This document shows, one piece after another, positions 30,643 through 30,983 of a stretch of 30,983 nt of DNA. The notes below the pieces were generated by a model. That model was not told where the DNA came from. It worked only from the letters and a program-made list of their open reading frames with translations, and ran no database searches. Source of the DNA: Caryophanales bacterium. Lineage in GTDB: Bacteria; Bacillota_I; Bacilli_A; RF39; UBA660. Where the stretch lies: the NCBI GenBank assembly GCA_016291995.1, contig JAEEZV010000032.1, positions 1 through 30,983 of the forward strand, in the 5' to 3' direction. The number at the start of each line of letters is the position of its first letter. Within the stretch, counting starts at the first letter, position 1. The position numbers and the translations under genes are program-made.

Positions 30643-30760
30643 GAACTTTGAAATTTGAAAATAATTAAATTTTTATCTTTTATATTTCAAAAAACAAATG
30701 AAAGAATTACAGGGGGGTTATAGAAAATAAACATCGTAATATCTTAATCTTCCGAGCATT

Positions 30761-30784
30761 TTAAAAGCTCCAAAACTGGAGCTT
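30761..30784 (-). terminator. Hairpin terminator of the gene at the right edge
   Basis: AAGCTCCA and TGGAGCTT are separated by four bases, followed on the minus strand by only a short TT. On the plus strand it is followed by ATTTGTTATT, so it could also stop plus-strand transcription. Confidence 0.55.
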
Positions 30785-30789
30785 ATTTG

Positions 30790-30983
30790 TTATTCAGTTG
30801 GTTCTTTTGTTAAATTAATATTAATGAAATATGCTAACTTTCCTTTATAAGTAAATAGTATATCATATTTACCTTCTGGATAATCCATATTAACATATCC
30901 ATTACCAACATATTTATAATTATCAGCTTCTGGTGTTTTATAATCAATTACATATCCACCATTATCATTTGCTAATTCTTCTA
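30790..30983 (-). CDS. C-terminal end of an unidentified protein (cut by window edge)
   Basis: The last 64 codons are visible, reading ELANDNGGYVIDYKTPEA, then YKYVGNGYVNMDYPEGKYD and ending INLTKEPTE before TAA at 30790. It is rich in Tyr, Gly and Asn and looks like beta strands of an extracellular domain; the end INLTKEPTE is polar. No family can be assigned from this fragment, and the start lies outside the window. Confidence 0.5.
   Translation of the reverse strand, partial: EELANDNGGYVIDYKTPEADNYKYVGNGYVNMDYPEGKYDILFTYKGKLAYFININLTKEPTE

Larger units (their letters stand above)
30547..30723. repeat. Two copies of GGGGGTTATAG
   Basis: Identical 11-base copies occur at 30547-30557 and 30713-30723, 166 bases apart and in the same orientation, each followed by an A-rich stretch. 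In AT-rich DNA a five-G run is rare, so the pair is unlikely to be accidental. No element between them was identified. Confidence 0.4.

Noticed and set aside
1..30983. tRNA, rRNA, CRISPR array, transposase, integrase or phage genes
   Set aside because: None could be supported. Gaps between genes are short and contain mostly promoters and terminators.
1..30983. Mycoplasma-type genetic code
   Set aside because: TGA ends several intact genes at the expected place (3814, 5223, 18693), and Trp is encoded by TGG.

Overview
This is an AT-rich, gene-dense stretch of chromosome from a low-GC Gram-positive bacterium. The likeliest source is an uncultured gut Bacilli lineage near Erysipelotrichales/RF39-type organisms. 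That placement is an inference from the very low GC, Gram-positive Shine-Dalgarno sites, a miaB-YlbF/YmcA gene pair, a SipW-type signal peptidase with TasA-like substrates, PduL and many lipoproteins or InlB-repeat proteins. TGA is used as a stop codon (for example at 3814, 5223 and 18693), so this is not the Mycoplasma code. Most genes lie on the minus strand, transcription units are short, and nearly every unit ends in a clear hairpin terminator. Many promoters have an extended -10 (TGnTATAAT) with a short leader.

Layout. 1-4.5 kb: a truncated YdcF-like gene, a large MacB-type ABC ATPase/permease fusion, a small membrane protein, and a zinc-dependent phospholipase C-like protein. 4.5-9.7 kb: a translationally coupled four-gene operon, CotH kinase with lamin-tail domains > lamin-tail protein > VTC polyphosphate-polymerase domain > DUF4956 membrane protein. 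9.7-13.0 kb: miaB with a YlbF/YmcA-family gene, then pduL with an ABC-exporter membrane domain that has no ATPase domain. 13.1-16.3 kb: LemA, a lipoprotein, a protein that may have an ADP-ribosyltransferase-like fold, and an unrecognised gene pair. 16.3-19.2 kb: guaD with an ABC ATPase and permease. 19.3-20.8 kb: mgtE preceded by, and overlapping, a short upstream ORF. 20.8-22.4 kb: GNAT, YgjV and a small lipoprotein. 22.4-30.1 kb: a secretion/matrix operon encoding a TasA-like subunit, a membrane-anchored beta-rich protein, a SipW-type signal peptidase, a second TasA-like subunit and a 1725-residue InlB/Big/beta-helix surface protein. 30.2-31 kb: a 65-residue protein, a 320-base structured intergenic region, and the C-terminal end of another gene.

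How the genes work together. Two multi-gene surface systems stand out. The CotH-LTD-VTC-DUF4956 operon looks like an envelope phosphorylation or polyphosphate machine. The SipW/TasA-like operon looks like a matrix-fibre assembly locus that also carries a giant adhesin-like protein. Regulatory features worth testing are the mgtE leader ORF, the hairpins and leader of the TasA-like operon, and the structured region near 30.5 kb. No tRNA, rRNA, CRISPR array, transposase or phage gene was seen.
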